DNA of 64,000 nt, from the NCBI GenBank assembly GCA_026414545.1, contig JAOAIU010000028.1, forward strand, positions 26,167 through 90,166. The letters are read 5' to 3'. The DNA comes from Candidatus Saccharicenans sp. (GTDB taxonomy: Bacteria; Acidobacteriota; Aminicenantia; Aminicenantales; Saccharicenantaceae). Both the position numbers and the translations under genes were made by a program. The stretch's first letter is position 1; every line of letters starts with the position of its first letter. Positions 1 to 8,310 of the stretch are shown in pieces. Below the pieces are notes generated by a model. That model was not told where the DNA came from and searched no databases. It worked only from the letters and a program-made list of their open reading frames with translations.

Positions 1-1088
1 AAAAAGTCCGGGAAGCCGGTCTCCTGGGAAAAAATATTCTAGGCAGCGATTTTTCATTCGATCTGGAACTCATCAGGGGAGCCGGTGCGTTTGTTTCCGG
101 GGAGGAGACTGCGCTCATAGCTTCCATAGAAGGACGGCGGGCCTTTCCGCGTCAGAGGCCGCCTTTCCCGGTGGTCCGCGGACTATGGGGCCAGCCGACA
201 GTCATCAACAACGTGGAAACCTGGGCCAATGTGCCCATGATCATCGAGCAGGGACCAAGCTGGTTTGCCAGGATGGGCACCGCTCACAGCAAGGGGACCA
301 AGATATTTTCTCTGGTCGGTAAGGTCCGATATACCGGCCTGGTTGAAGTTCCCTTCGGACTTACCCTCAGAGAAGTGATTGAAGAAGTGGGGGGCGGCCC
401 GGAGCCTGGTCAGAGAATAAAGGCCGTGCAGACTGGCGGCCCATCCGGCGGTTGCCTGCCAGCCTCTCTTTTTGACCTGCCACTCGATTACGAAAGCCTG
501 CAGAAAGCTGGCTCAATCATGGGTTCGGGTGGAATGATCGTCATCGACGAAGCCACCTGCATAGTTGACCTTATCCTTTACTTCCTCCGCTTTGCCCGGG
601 AAGAATCCTGCGGTCAGTGCGCCCCCTGTCGGCTGGGTACTGCCCGGATGGTAAGGATACTGGAAAAAATAACTCGGGGAGAGGGCCGCCCGGAAGACCT
701 GGAGCTTCTGGAAAAAGCCAGCTGGACCATGCGAGAGGCCTCCCTGTGCGGCCTGGGACGGACGGCAGCCAACCCGGTCCTCAGCGCGCTAAGTTATTTC
801 CGGGACGAGCTCCAGAGGCATGTTCTTGACGGGGAATGCCCGGCCGGAGTCTGCCGCGGCCTTATTTCATACACAATAGATAAGCATCGGTGCGGTGGCT
901 GTTTGCTTTGCCTTGACGCCTGCCCGGCGGAAGCCATTGAGGTGGCCGACGACGGCTACCCGCGAATAGACCAGAAGTTATGCACCCGGTGCGGGGCCTG
1001 TCTTACGGTCTGCCCCGCGGACCTCTCGGCCGTAATTAAATTAAACAAAAAAGGGGCCGGAGCCGGTGAAGGGTCTCGAGAGGAGTAA
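1..1088 (+). CDS. NuoF/HydB-type NADH-binding FeS flavoprotein subunit (5' partial)
   Basis: The reading frame is open from base 3, so the N-terminal part with the FMN and NADH glycine-rich loops lies outside the window; 361 residues are visible. The NuoF family motif GAGAFVSGEETALIASIEG is seen near the left edge, followed by the SLBB region. The N3-type [4Fe-4S] motif ESCGQCAPCRLGT with its later CGLG cysteine is intact. The C-terminus adds a 2x[4Fe-4S] ferredoxin domain (CGGCLLCLDACPAEAI and CTRCGACLTVCPADL), as in HydB of electron-bifurcating hydrogenases and in FdsB/Stn-type subunits, but not in E. coli NuoF. The probable role is NAD(H) oxidation/reduction feeding the NuoG-like protein whose ATG lies 1 base beyond this stop codon. 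Identification of the family is firm; the partner complex is inferred from the operon. Confidence 0.93.
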   Translation, partial: KVREAGLLGKNILGSDFSFDLELIRGAGAFVSGEETALIASIEGRRAFPRQRPPFPVVRGLWGQPTVINNVETWANVPMIIEQGPSWFARMGTAHSKGTKIFSLVGKVRYTGLVEVPFGLTLREVIEEVGGGPEPGQRIKAVQTGGPSGGCLPASLFDLPLDYESLQKAGSIMGSGGMIVIDEATCIVDLILYFLRFAREESCGQCAPCRLGTARMVRILEKITRGEGRPEDLELLEKASWTMREASLCGLGRTAANPVLSALSYFRDELQRHVLDGECPAGVCRGLISYTIDKHRCGGCLLCLDACPAEAIEVADDGYPRIDQKLCTRCGACLTVCPADLSAVIKLNKKGAGAGEGSREE

Positions 1089-1089
1089 A

Positions 1090-3594
1090 ATGTCCGGGAC
1101 GGTTATCAAATTGAAAATCAACGGGCTGCCAGTCGAAGCCCGTCCCGGCATGACCGTCCTGGAATGTGCTCGCAGTCAGGGCCTGTTCATTCCTTCCCTG
1201 TGCGACCTGGAAGGCTTGCCGGCTTTTGCCGGCTGCCGGCTGTGCCTGGTAGAGATTGCCCAAAGGCCCCACCGCTCTCCGGCCTGCCAGACGCTGGTCG
1301 AAGACGGAATGGAGATTGTCACCAGCACCCCAGAACTGGAAGAGCTCAGGCTGGCCACCTTGGAGCTAATTCTCAGCGAGCATCCCCATTTTTGCCTTCT
1401 GTGCCAGGAAAGGCCGGACTGCCAGGAGCTCAAAGCCACCATGGTCAAGGCCCTGGAGCCGGGCGGCTGTATTTTCTGCCCGAAAGATGGCGACTGCGAG
1501 CTGCAACGTGTGGCTGATTACTTAAAACTCAAGCGGGTGGCTTACGATTTTGAAGACCCGGGACGGTCGCTGTGGCAGTCGGACCCTTTCATAACCCATA
1601 ATCCTAATCTTTGCCTACTTTGCGGCCGATGCGTCCGGGTCTGCGCCGAGGTCCGCGGGCAGAACGTGCTCAGCTTTGTCGGCCGGGGTCCAGAAACGGC
1701 CATCGGCACCTTTCTGGAGCGCAGCCTCCAGGAGTCCGGTTGCAGTTTTTGCGGGGCCTGCCTGGATGTCTGCCCGGTGGCCGCTTTCAGCGAGCGTGGT
1801 CTGACCGCGGCCCGGGGCCATCGAATATATGAACATTCATTCATATGTCCGCTGTGCAGCTCGCTCTGTGAGTTGAGGGCCGAGTACCTGGAAGACGGCC
1901 AGCTTCGGAGGATTATCCCGGAAAGCGGCCGCGGGCCGGTCCATGGTCTGGCCTGCGCCCGGGGGCGGTTCGGTCTCAAGGAAATCGGCGACCGGAAGCA
2001 GGAAAGGGTGCTGCCGGTTCTCAGGAGAAACGAACGGCTGCTGACGGTTTCGCCAGAAGAGGCCCTGGCGGCCGCGGCCGAGTCGTTAAGACGGTATCAA
2101 CCGGAAGAAATAGCCATGATTTCTTCGGCCCATGGTACTGCTGACAGTCTACTGGCCTTTTATCAGCTCGGCCGCCTGCTGGGCACCGACAACCTCTTTT
2201 ATTTTTACCCGGAAGATTTTCTGGAAAGAATCGCTGCTTTTGAAACCGAGCAGGGAATTCAGGTCAGGCGCAAGATAGATTTTAGAGAACTGGAGAGATA
2301 CAGGACTTTCTTCCTGGTGGAGGTTGACCCTGATTCCGAGGCCCTGGCTCTCTGGTTGGACATAAAAAAAAGATTACGGTCAGGAGCCAGGTTGCTCGTC
2401 CTGGATTCCATTCTGAACCGCTGCGGCCAGGAGGCTGCGGTTGACCTGAGGGGCCACCCCGGCAGAGAAACCGAGGCTCTGCTGGCACTCTTAAAAAGGA
2501 TAATCTTCAAAACGTCGCAGCTCAGCTTTTATCCTGGATATCACCACCTCCTGGATGAGATTAACCTGTGGTCGGAGGAAATGTTGGCGCGGAGAAGCGG
2601 GCTCCGGGCGGCCGAGCTGGACAGAGCGGCCGGAATTTTACTGGAGTCCAGTCCTGCGCTTTTTCTTTTTGGACAGAGATTCCTGCACCAGCCACGCTGG
2701 GCAGAGAACCTGACTGCCCTCTGGAATTTACATCTGCGCCTGGAGTCTGACCTGATGCCGGTTACCGGAAAAGCCAACGAGCTCTTGATTGACGGGCTCA
2801 AAGCCGATTTCGGCCTGCGTGTTCTGCCCGATCTGGAGCCGGTCGAAAATGCTATCAAGACCGAAAAAATAAAAGCGGTTTTTGCCTTCGGCCACCTCCC
2901 GCTTGGAGAAAAACCAGAAGTGTTGATTGTTCAAAATCCGTTCAGGGCAGGCCTGGCTGAAAGAGCGGACATCTTTATTCCCTCAGCCAGCTGCCTAGAA
3001 AACGGCGGCCTGATGGTGGACCTGGCTGGCAATATAAAGCAGAGAGGCCGAGAATTCAGAATTCCTGGAAAGGAAACGAACCCGGCCGACATCTCCCTCG
3101 TAGCCAGGTTGGCCGAAGCTCTTGGCCAGCGCCTGGAGATTGAAAATTATCCCGGAAGACTGGAATCCAGGCTGAGGGAAAAGCCTGCCGGCTCAAAGAG
3201 CTTTATTAAAAAATATCTGCCGCTTTCCCCTGTGGTCCAGAAGCCTTCGGCTGAGCCTGAAGTCAATGAGCTCCCCGGTCAGCTGGAGGTGGTGGTCGGG
3301 GGCAACCTTGATTATTACGGCGGCCTGGTCATGGCCGGGCTGAGTTCGGGATTCCGGGCCATCCGGAATCCGGACTGGTTGTGGCTTAATCCGCGAGACG
3401 CAGATTTTCTGGGGCTCCGGGAAGGCCAGAAGGTGGCGCTGGAAACTGCCTGGGGCCAACTTAACCTTGAAATAAAATACGCCCCCCGGCTCCGGCCTGG
3501 AACTGCTTTTTACAATCCTGTGCTTGATGACCCGCTCAGGATGAAACTTTACGGGCAGGGAATAATTAAAGGAACGGTAAGAGTCAGAAAATGA
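1090..3594 (+). CDS. NuoG-like molybdopterin-oxidoreductase-fold FeS subunit lacking a catalytic Cys/Sec
   Basis: 834 aa. The ATG at 1090 is chosen because AGGAG lies at 1081-1085. Domains in order: plant-type [2Fe-2S] ferredoxin (C-x11-C-x2-C, later SPAC) in residues 1-75; a His/Cys-type cluster region (HPHFCLLC, then CIFCPKDGDCELQ); a 2x[4Fe-4S] domain (CLLCGRCVRVC and CSFCGACLDVCP); a molybdopterin-family [4Fe-4S] domain (CPLCSSLC, then GLACARGRFG); and a molybdopterin-oxidoreductase fold to the end. Where formate dehydrogenase carries its Cys/Sec after the GTxN element, this protein reads GTDNLFYFYPEDF, with no Cys or Sec. It therefore resembles NuoG as an electron wire rather than a formate dehydrogenase. 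The last four bases overlap the next gene's ATG. Product class is well supported; the physiological partner reaction is inference. Confidence 0.88.
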   Translation: MSGTVIKLKINGLPVEARPGMTVLECARSQGLFIPSLCDLEGLPAFAGCRLCLVEIAQRPHRSPACQTLVEDGMEIVTSTPELEELRLATLELILSEHPHFCLLCQERPDCQELKATMVKALEPGGCIFCPKDGDCELQRVADYLKLKRVAYDFEDPGRSLWQSDPFITHNPNLCLLCGRCVRVCAEVRGQNVLSFVGRGPETAIGTFLERSLQESGCSFCGACLDVCPVAAFSERGLTAARGHRIYEHSFICPLCSSLCELRAEYLEDGQLRRIIPESGRGPVHGLACARGRFGLKEIGDRKQERVLPVLRRNERLLTVSPEEALAAAAESLRRYQPEEIAMISSAHGTADSLLAFYQLGRLLGTDNLFYFYPEDFLERIAAFETEQGIQVRRKIDFRELERYRTFFLVEVDPDSEALALWLDIKKRLRSGARLLVLDSILNRCGQEAAVDLRGHPGRETEALLALLKRIIFKTSQLSFYPGYHHLLDEINLWSEEMLARRSGLRAAELDRAAGILLESSPALFLFGQRFLHQPRWAENLTALWNLHLRLESDLMPVTGKANELLIDGLKADFGLRVLPDLEPVENAIKTEKIKAVFAFGHLPLGEKPEVLIVQNPFRAGLAERADIFIPSASCLENGGLMVDLAGNIKQRGREFRIPGKETNPADISLVARLAEALGQRLEIENYPGRLESRLREKPAGSKSFIKKYLPLSPVVQKPSAEPEVNELPGQLEVVVGGNLDYYGGLVMAGLSSGFRAIRNPDWLWLNPRDADFLGLREGQKVALETAWGQLNLEIKYAPRLRPGTAFYNPVLDDPLRMKLYGQGIIKGTVRVRK

Positions 3595-4433
3595 ACAGAG
3601 TGATTCTGGTTGACAGACTGGTGCCCAACCTTTTCCGGCTGGTTCTGGAAGCTCCTGAGGTGGCCGCCTCCGCTCAGCCCGGGCAGTTTGTCATGGTCAT
3701 ACCCGATGGCCAGGGCGAACGGATTCCCATCAACCTGGCCGACTGGGACCGCGAGAAGGGAACGGTTGACCTGGTCTTCTTGAACCTGGGGGTTAGCACC
3801 AGGAAACTGGCTGCTCTGAAGCCGGGAAAAGCAGTGGAAGGACTGGCCGGTCCGCTGGGACGGGCTCCGGAAATTGCTGGTTCCGGTGCGGTGCTGCTGG
3901 CCGGGGGTTGCTATGGGATAGGCGGTCTTTATCCTCTGGCCAGAAAGCTCAGTGAGGCCGGGCGCCGGGTTGTTTTTCTGGCCGAAGCCCGCAGCCCTGC
4001 CTATCTTTACTGGGAAGAAAAAATCAAAAAACATGCTGATAAGTTTTTGACCCTGTTCCGGTCGGATTGCCTGTATTCGGGTCATGACCTGAAAGAGCTG
4101 TTGGACAAGGTCAGAGCCAGTAACCCCGATATTTCCCTGGTGATGGTCATGGGCTGCAGTTATCTTCTATTCAAGCTGTCAGCAGCTGCTACCGGGCTGG
4201 GTCTTAAGACCCTGGTCAGCCTTAACCCGATCATGGTGGATGGCACCGGGATGTGCGGGGCCTGCCGGGTTTCGGTTGAGGGGCGCACCTACTTTGCCTG
4301 CGTCGACGGGCCCTGGTTTGAAGCTCGCGGCCTGGACTGGCAGGAGTATTTCAACCGGCGAAAAGCTTTTTTGGCGCAGGAAGAACAGGCCCTGATCAGG
4401 TTTGACCGGGAATCCTGGAATAGAACGGAGTGA
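3591..4433 (+). CDS. NfnA/SudB-like FAD- and [2Fe-2S]-containing electron-transfer subunit
   Basis: 280 aa. Ferredoxin-NADP reductase-type flavin domain (residues 1-95, with the FAD-binding element IPINLADWD), an NAD(P)-binding domain with GGCYGIGGLYPLA near residue 105, and a C-terminal [2Fe-2S] site written DGTGMCGACR...FACVDGP. In T. maritima NfnA this site uses one Asp and three Cys, and all four are present here. Family members include NfnA, sulfide dehydrogenase SudB and dihydroorotate dehydrogenase electron-transfer subunits. The next gene is the NfnB-type partner, which favours Nfn. The start overlaps the NuoG-like stop (ATGA), implying translational coupling. Expected role: FAD site binding NAD(H) in a transhydrogenase or bifurcating complex in the cytoplasm. 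Confidence 0.87.
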   Translation: MNRVILVDRLVPNLFRLVLEAPEVAASAQPGQFVMVIPDGQGERIPINLADWDREKGTVDLVFLNLGVSTRKLAALKPGKAVEGLAGPLGRAPEIAGSGAVLLAGGCYGIGGLYPLARKLSEAGRRVVFLAEARSPAYLYWEEKIKKHADKFLTLFRSDCLYSGHDLKELLDKVRASNPDISLVMVMGCSYLLFKLSAAATGLGLKTLVSLNPIMVDGTGMCGACRVSVEGRTYFACVDGPWFEARGLDWQEYFNRRKAFLAQEEQALIRFDRESWNRTE

Positions 4434-4440
4434 ACCTGGC

Positions 4441-5949
4441 ATGAACGGAATCGACAGGCTGGAACCGGGACAGGCAGAAAGGCTTCTCCGGGAGCGAGAA
4501 AAAGACTGGCGAAAAGCCCTGCGCCGGGAGCTTTCCGTGCAGAAAAGGATGGCCATCGACCGCCAGCCGATGCCGGAGCAGGAGCCTGGAGTCAGGATCC
4601 GGAACTTCAAAGAAGTAAACCTTGGCTACAATCTGGAGCTGGCCAGGGAAGAGGCCAGAAGATGCCTGGACTGCGGGAGTCCAGGGTGCGTGGCCGGTTG
4701 CCCGGTGGCCATTGACATTCCGACTTTTATTAAATACATCGAAGCCGGAGAGCTGGAGAGGTCGCTGGAAAAAATCCGCGAGACCAACGGCCTGCCGGCC
4801 ATCTGCGGCCGGGTCTGTCCCCAGGAAGTTCAGTGCGAAAAAGATTGCAACCTGGTTCGGGCCGGCAAAGCACCGGTGGCCATTGGCCATCTGGAAAGGT
4901 TCGTGGCCGATTATCTCTGTCTGAGGGAAGGGACAGGTCCCCGGCTATCTTTCAGTCCCGAGTCATTCCGTCGACCGGAAAAAATTGCCGTGGTTGGTTC
5001 TGGCCCTGGAGGCCTGACCGCCGCCGCCGACCTGGCCCGTCTGGGCTACCAGGTTACGGTTTTTGAAGCGCTACACCTTCCGGGCGGGGTTCTGGCCTAC
5101 GGCATACCGGAGTTCCGGCTGCCCCGGGAAATCCTTCAGTCGGAAATAAATTTCATTAAAGCCCTAGGGGTTGAGATCAAAACCAATTTCATCGTCGGCC
5201 GGACGGCCAGCCTGGAAGATCTCGTCCGGGCCGGTTACCGGGCCTTTTTCCTCGGAACTGGAGCCGGGCTGCCAGCCTTCATGAACATACCCGGTGAAAA
5301 CTTGCTCGGGGTCTATTCGGCCAACGAGTACCTGACCAGGGTCAACCTGATGAAGGGCTTTCGCTTTCCGGAGTTTGATACACCGGTGCCCCGGGCCAGG
5401 AAAGCAGCCGTCATCGGCGGAGGCAATGTGGCCATGGATGCGGTCAGAACCGCCCTGCGGCTGGGAGCGGAACAGGCCACCGTCTATTACCGGCGCTCAA
5501 GGGCTGAGATGCCGGCCAGGTTGGAAGAGGTCAAGCATGCTGAGGAAGAGGGCATAGTCTTCAATTTTCTGACGGTTCCGGTCCGCTTCCTGGGAAATGA
5601 CCGGGGCGAGTTGAAGGGAATGGTTCTGCAGAGGCTGGCCCTGGGAGAGCCTGATTCCTCCGGTCGGCCCCGACCAGTGCCCATTCCAGGCTCTGAATTT
5701 GAAGTGGAAGTCGACCTGGCGGTGGTGGCCATCGGCCAGAGCCCAAACCCACTTCTGATCAAACAGCTTCCGGGTCTAAAACTCGGCCGCTGGGGCAATG
5801 TCGAGGTTGATTTCCAGACGATGGCCACCAATCTCCCCGGGATCTTTGCCGGCGGGGATGCCGTCCGCGGCGGGGCCACGGTCATCCTGGCCATGGGCGA
5901 CGGGCGACGGGCAGCCCGGGCCATGGATGAATTCTTGACAAGAAGTTAA
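4441..5949 (+). CDS. NfnB / glutamate-synthase small-subunit-like FeS flavoprotein
   Basis: 502 aa. The ATG at 4441 follows GGAG at 4427-4430. N-terminal 2x[4Fe-4S] domain (CLDCGSPGCVAGCPV; CGRVCPQEVQCEKDC), FAD dinucleotide fold VVGSGPGGLTAAADLA with LPGGVLAYGIPEFRLP, and a second NAD(P)H fold VIGGGNVAMDAVRTALRLG followed by YYRRSRAEMPA. This is the GltD/NfnB/SudA architecture. Being next to an NfnA-type gene and downstream of NuoF/NuoG-like genes, it is more likely the bifurcating b-FAD subunit than glutamate synthase, and no gltA/gltB large subunit is in view. The upstream gene ends 7 bases before the ATG. Co-transcription of all four genes is very likely. Confidence 0.87.
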   Translation: MNGIDRLEPGQAERLLREREKDWRKALRRELSVQKRMAIDRQPMPEQEPGVRIRNFKEVNLGYNLELAREEARRCLDCGSPGCVAGCPVAIDIPTFIKYIEAGELERSLEKIRETNGLPAICGRVCPQEVQCEKDCNLVRAGKAPVAIGHLERFVADYLCLREGTGPRLSFSPESFRRPEKIAVVGSGPGGLTAAADLARLGYQVTVFEALHLPGGVLAYGIPEFRLPREILQSEINFIKALGVEIKTNFIVGRTASLEDLVRAGYRAFFLGTGAGLPAFMNIPGENLLGVYSANEYLTRVNLMKGFRFPEFDTPVPRARKAAVIGGGNVAMDAVRTALRLGAEQATVYYRRSRAEMPARLEEVKHAEEEGIVFNFLTVPVRFLGNDRGELKGMVLQRLALGEPDSSGRPRPVPIPGSEFEVEVDLAVVAIGQSPNPLLIKQLPGLKLGRWGNVEVDFQTMATNLPGIFAGGDAVRGGATVILAMGDGRRAARAMDEFLTRS

Positions 5950-6129
5950 TTTTAGCCCCGAGCTTTGGAGCGTTTAATTCCTTCCGTGCGAGAAGGCGGG
6001 AGAGAGCGCTACCGGTTCAAGATAATTTTTTTGATGAACCAATGCCGTCAGCCTGGCTTTTGCTGTAAAATAGAGCGAACAGACTCTGACGAGAAAAGCG
6101 AATAATTGGAATTGTAATATGGCTGAAAG

Positions 6130-6798
6130 ATGAAACAGGAAGAGCTTTTTCCGCCGGAAGCCGGGCACATCGGCACCGATGAATCGGGCAAGGGAGATTT
6201 TTTCGGCCCGCTGGTGGTGGCCGGATTCTTCCTGCCCGAGGGGCAGGAGGAAGTTCTCCGGGAACTTGGAGTCCGGGACTCCAAGAAGCTGTCCGACGGG
6301 CGAGTCCTGGAAATTGCCCGCAGCCTGCGGCAGGGCTATAAAAGCTCGGTGGTGGCCATCGGTCCCGAACGCTACAATGCGCTCTACAGGAACCTGCGGA
6401 ATCTCAATCGCCTGCTGGCCTGGGGGCATGCCCGGGTTATTGAGAACATTCTGGCCGAGGTCAACTGCGTCATAGCCATTACCGACCAGTTTGGCGACGA
6501 GCGCTTTGTCCGCGAGGCCCTTCTGAAAAAAGGGAAAAACATCAACCTGATCCAGAAAACAAAGGCCGAAGACGACCCGGCGGTGGCGGCCGCTTCCATC
6601 CTGGCCCGGGCCCATTTCCTTTATAAGTTAAAAGACCTATCGGAAGAGGTTGGGATGGAACTGCCCAAAGGGGCTTCGCCCCTGGTGGAAGAAGCTGGCC
6701 TCAGGCTGGTAAAAAAGTATGGGCCGGGTATCCTGGAAAAGGTGGCCAAGACCCATTTCAAGACGGCCGAAAAAATTCTTAAAATTGCCGGGAGTTGA
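6130..6798 (+). CDS. rnhC: Ribonuclease HIII, short form
   Basis: 222 aa. The diagnostic RNase HIII signature IGTDESGKGDFFGPLVVAG begins at about residue 14, followed by RDSKKLSDG and AEDDPAVAAASILAR, which carry the acidic active-site residues. It removes RNA from RNA/DNA hybrids. RNase HIII proteins of Firmicutes are around 300 aa with an N-terminal TBP-like substrate-binding domain; here only about 13 residues precede the catalytic domain, so that domain is missing. An in-frame upstream extension is blocked by a stop directly before the ATG (atggctgaaagatga at 6120-6134 in another frame). The gene stands alone after a 180-base gap; a TAAAAT -10-like box lies at 6066-6071. Confidence 0.85.
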   Translation: MKQEELFPPEAGHIGTDESGKGDFFGPLVVAGFFLPEGQEEVLRELGVRDSKKLSDGRVLEIARSLRQGYKSSVVAIGPERYNALYRNLRNLNRLLAWGHARVIENILAEVNCVIAITDQFGDERFVREALLKKGKNINLIQKTKAEDDPAVAAASILARAHFLYKLKDLSEEVGMELPKGASPLVEEAGLRLVKKYGPGILEKVAKTHFKTAEKILKIAGS

Positions 6799-7037
6799 GG
6801 CGGGTCGGGCCGGGTCTCTCAGGGGTGATTACCGGGTGGGCCTGGAAAATTCCCGCCCGATGACCCGATTATTTGGCCATTAACTGAGAACGGGAAATCA
6901 GTTTTTCCTTTCTAAACGCTTGATTTGGGTGATATTGTTTTCCCGGGTTTCACCGCAGAGCACAGCGAGGTCATAAAATCTTATGCAGACGGAGATGATT
7001 TCCCGGGTCGGCCCTTAACCAGAATCATTCTCCGAAA

Positions 7038-7066
7038 TTACTCTGGCCGCCGGGCTGTGGTATACT
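7038..7066 (+). promoter_or_regulatory. Extended -10 promoter for the AlaX-type gene
   Basis: TGG-TATACT (TGnTATAAT-type extended -10) at 7058-7066, with a weak -35 (TTACTC, 7038-7043) 17 bases upstream. The gene start at 7088 lies about 22 bases further on. The rest of the 289-base gap from 6799 holds no recognisable gene. Confidence 0.45.
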
Positions 7067-7087
7067 TGGGAAAAACGGAGCGGACAG

Positions 7088-8308
7088 ATGACCGAGATTC
7101 AACGTGCTCAGGCAACAGAACGCCTCTATTTTCAGGATGCCTACCTGCAGGAATTTTCGGCCCGGGTGACCGGCCGAGAATCGAGAGAAGGCAACCCGGT
7201 GGTAGTCCTGGACCGGACAGCCTTCTATCCAGAATCAGGTGGTCAGCCCCACGACCTGGGTTGGCTCGATGCCGTCCGGGTGATTCGAGTTGAGGAAGAA
7301 AACGGGCTCATCCTGCATTTCCTGGAAAAAGAGCTGTCTGCGGTTGACCAAGTCCGGGGCCGCATCGACTGGCCCCGCCGCTTTGACCACATGCAGCAGC
7401 ATACCGGGCAGCATATCCTGTCGCAGGCTTTCTATGAGGTGGTCAAGGGGGAGACTCTGTCCTTCCATCTCGGCCAGGAGGAATCAACGGTCGAGATCGG
7501 TATCCCGGCCATCAAGGATGAAACATTGCAGAGAGTGGAAGAACTGGCCAACAGGATTGTCTTCTCAGACCTGGAAGTTAAGACCTATTTCCTGTCCGAA
7601 ATGGAACTCACGACTGTCCCGCTTCGCAAGCCGCCGAAGAAATCCGGCCCGGTCAGAGTGGTGGAAGTTTCTGGCTTTGATTATTCGGCCTGCGGTGGAA
7701 CCCACTGCCGGCGGACCGGGGAAGTGGGACTGATAAAAATCCTGAAGCAGGAGAAAATCAGGGGTAACCTCCGTTTTTCCTTTGTCTGCGGTTTCCGGGC
7801 CCTGCGGGAATTTGAAAACCGCCGGCGCTTCCTGCAGTCGGCCTCCGTCGTGCTCTCGGCCGAAGAATCAGAAGTGGCTGCCTGTGTGGAAAAGAACCTG
7901 GCCGAACTGAAAAACCTCAAGAAGAGGCAAAAAAAACTGGAAGAAAAGTTATCATTCTTCGAGGCCCGGGAAATGCTGGCCGGGAATCCGGGCGGGATAA
8001 TTTCCGGCCTCTATCCTGACAAATCCCCCGAGGAGATTAAATTCCTGGCTCTTAACCTGGTGCACCAGGCCGAGGTCCTGGCTGTGCTGGCCGCTTACCG
8101 GAATGAAAATTTCCACCTGGTGGTGGCCGCTTCCGACAGCTTGAAAGTTGATGTCCGGGGGGTAATACCGGTTCTCCAGGCCGAGATGCAGTTCAAGGGT
8201 GGCGGCAGTCCGACTCTGGTTGAACTGGTTAGTCCGGAAAAAGATAAGGCCGGTCGGGCCATCGAACTGGCCCTGGAATTTTTCAAGACCAGGACAGGAA
8301 GGGTCTGA
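7088..8308 (+). CDS. AlaX-type alanyl-tRNA editing protein with DHHA1 domain
   Basis: 406 aa. The ATG has GGAG 8 bases upstream (7078-7081). The N-terminal part matches the small beta-barrel domain shared with AlaRS (TAFYPESGGQPHDLG). The editing (SAD/TAD) domain carries the zinc-ligand motifs HTGQH near residue 102 and CGGTH near residue 200. The C-terminal 150 residues hold a coiled stretch (NLKKRQKKLEEKL) and a DHHA1-type domain ending GGGSPTLVE. There is no aminoacylation core, so this is a free-standing trans-editing enzyme (AlaX long form) that would hydrolyse mischarged Ser- or Gly-tRNA(Ala). It ends 2 bases from the converging permease gene. Confidence 0.88.
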   Translation: MTEIQRAQATERLYFQDAYLQEFSARVTGRESREGNPVVVLDRTAFYPESGGQPHDLGWLDAVRVIRVEEENGLILHFLEKELSAVDQVRGRIDWPRRFDHMQQHTGQHILSQAFYEVVKGETLSFHLGQEESTVEIGIPAIKDETLQRVEELANRIVFSDLEVKTYFLSEMELTTVPLRKPPKKSGPVRVVEVSGFDYSACGGTHCRRTGEVGLIKILKQEKIRGNLRFSFVCGFRALREFENRRRFLQSASVVLSAEESEVAACVEKNLAELKNLKKRQKKLEEKLSFFEAREMLAGNPGGIISGLYPDKSPEEIKFLALNLVHQAEVLAVLAAYRNENFHLVVAASDSLKVDVRGVIPVLQAEMQFKGGGSPTLVELVSPEKDKAGRAIELALEFFKTRTGRV

Positions 8309-8310
8309 AA

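Noticed and set aside
1542..1979. Long open frames antisense to the NuoG-like gene and elsewhere
   Set aside because: They arise from GC-rich codon usage on the opposite strand; no motifs or ribosome-binding sites, and the sense genes have clear families.
1090..3594. Formate dehydrogenase alpha subunit
   Set aside because: The Cys/Sec position is missing and the N-terminal FeS set fits NuoG better.
6925..7293. Frame overlapping the start of the AlaX-type gene
   Set aside because: No ribosome-binding site, and the overlapping gene has strong motifs. The region before 7088 is promoter-like.
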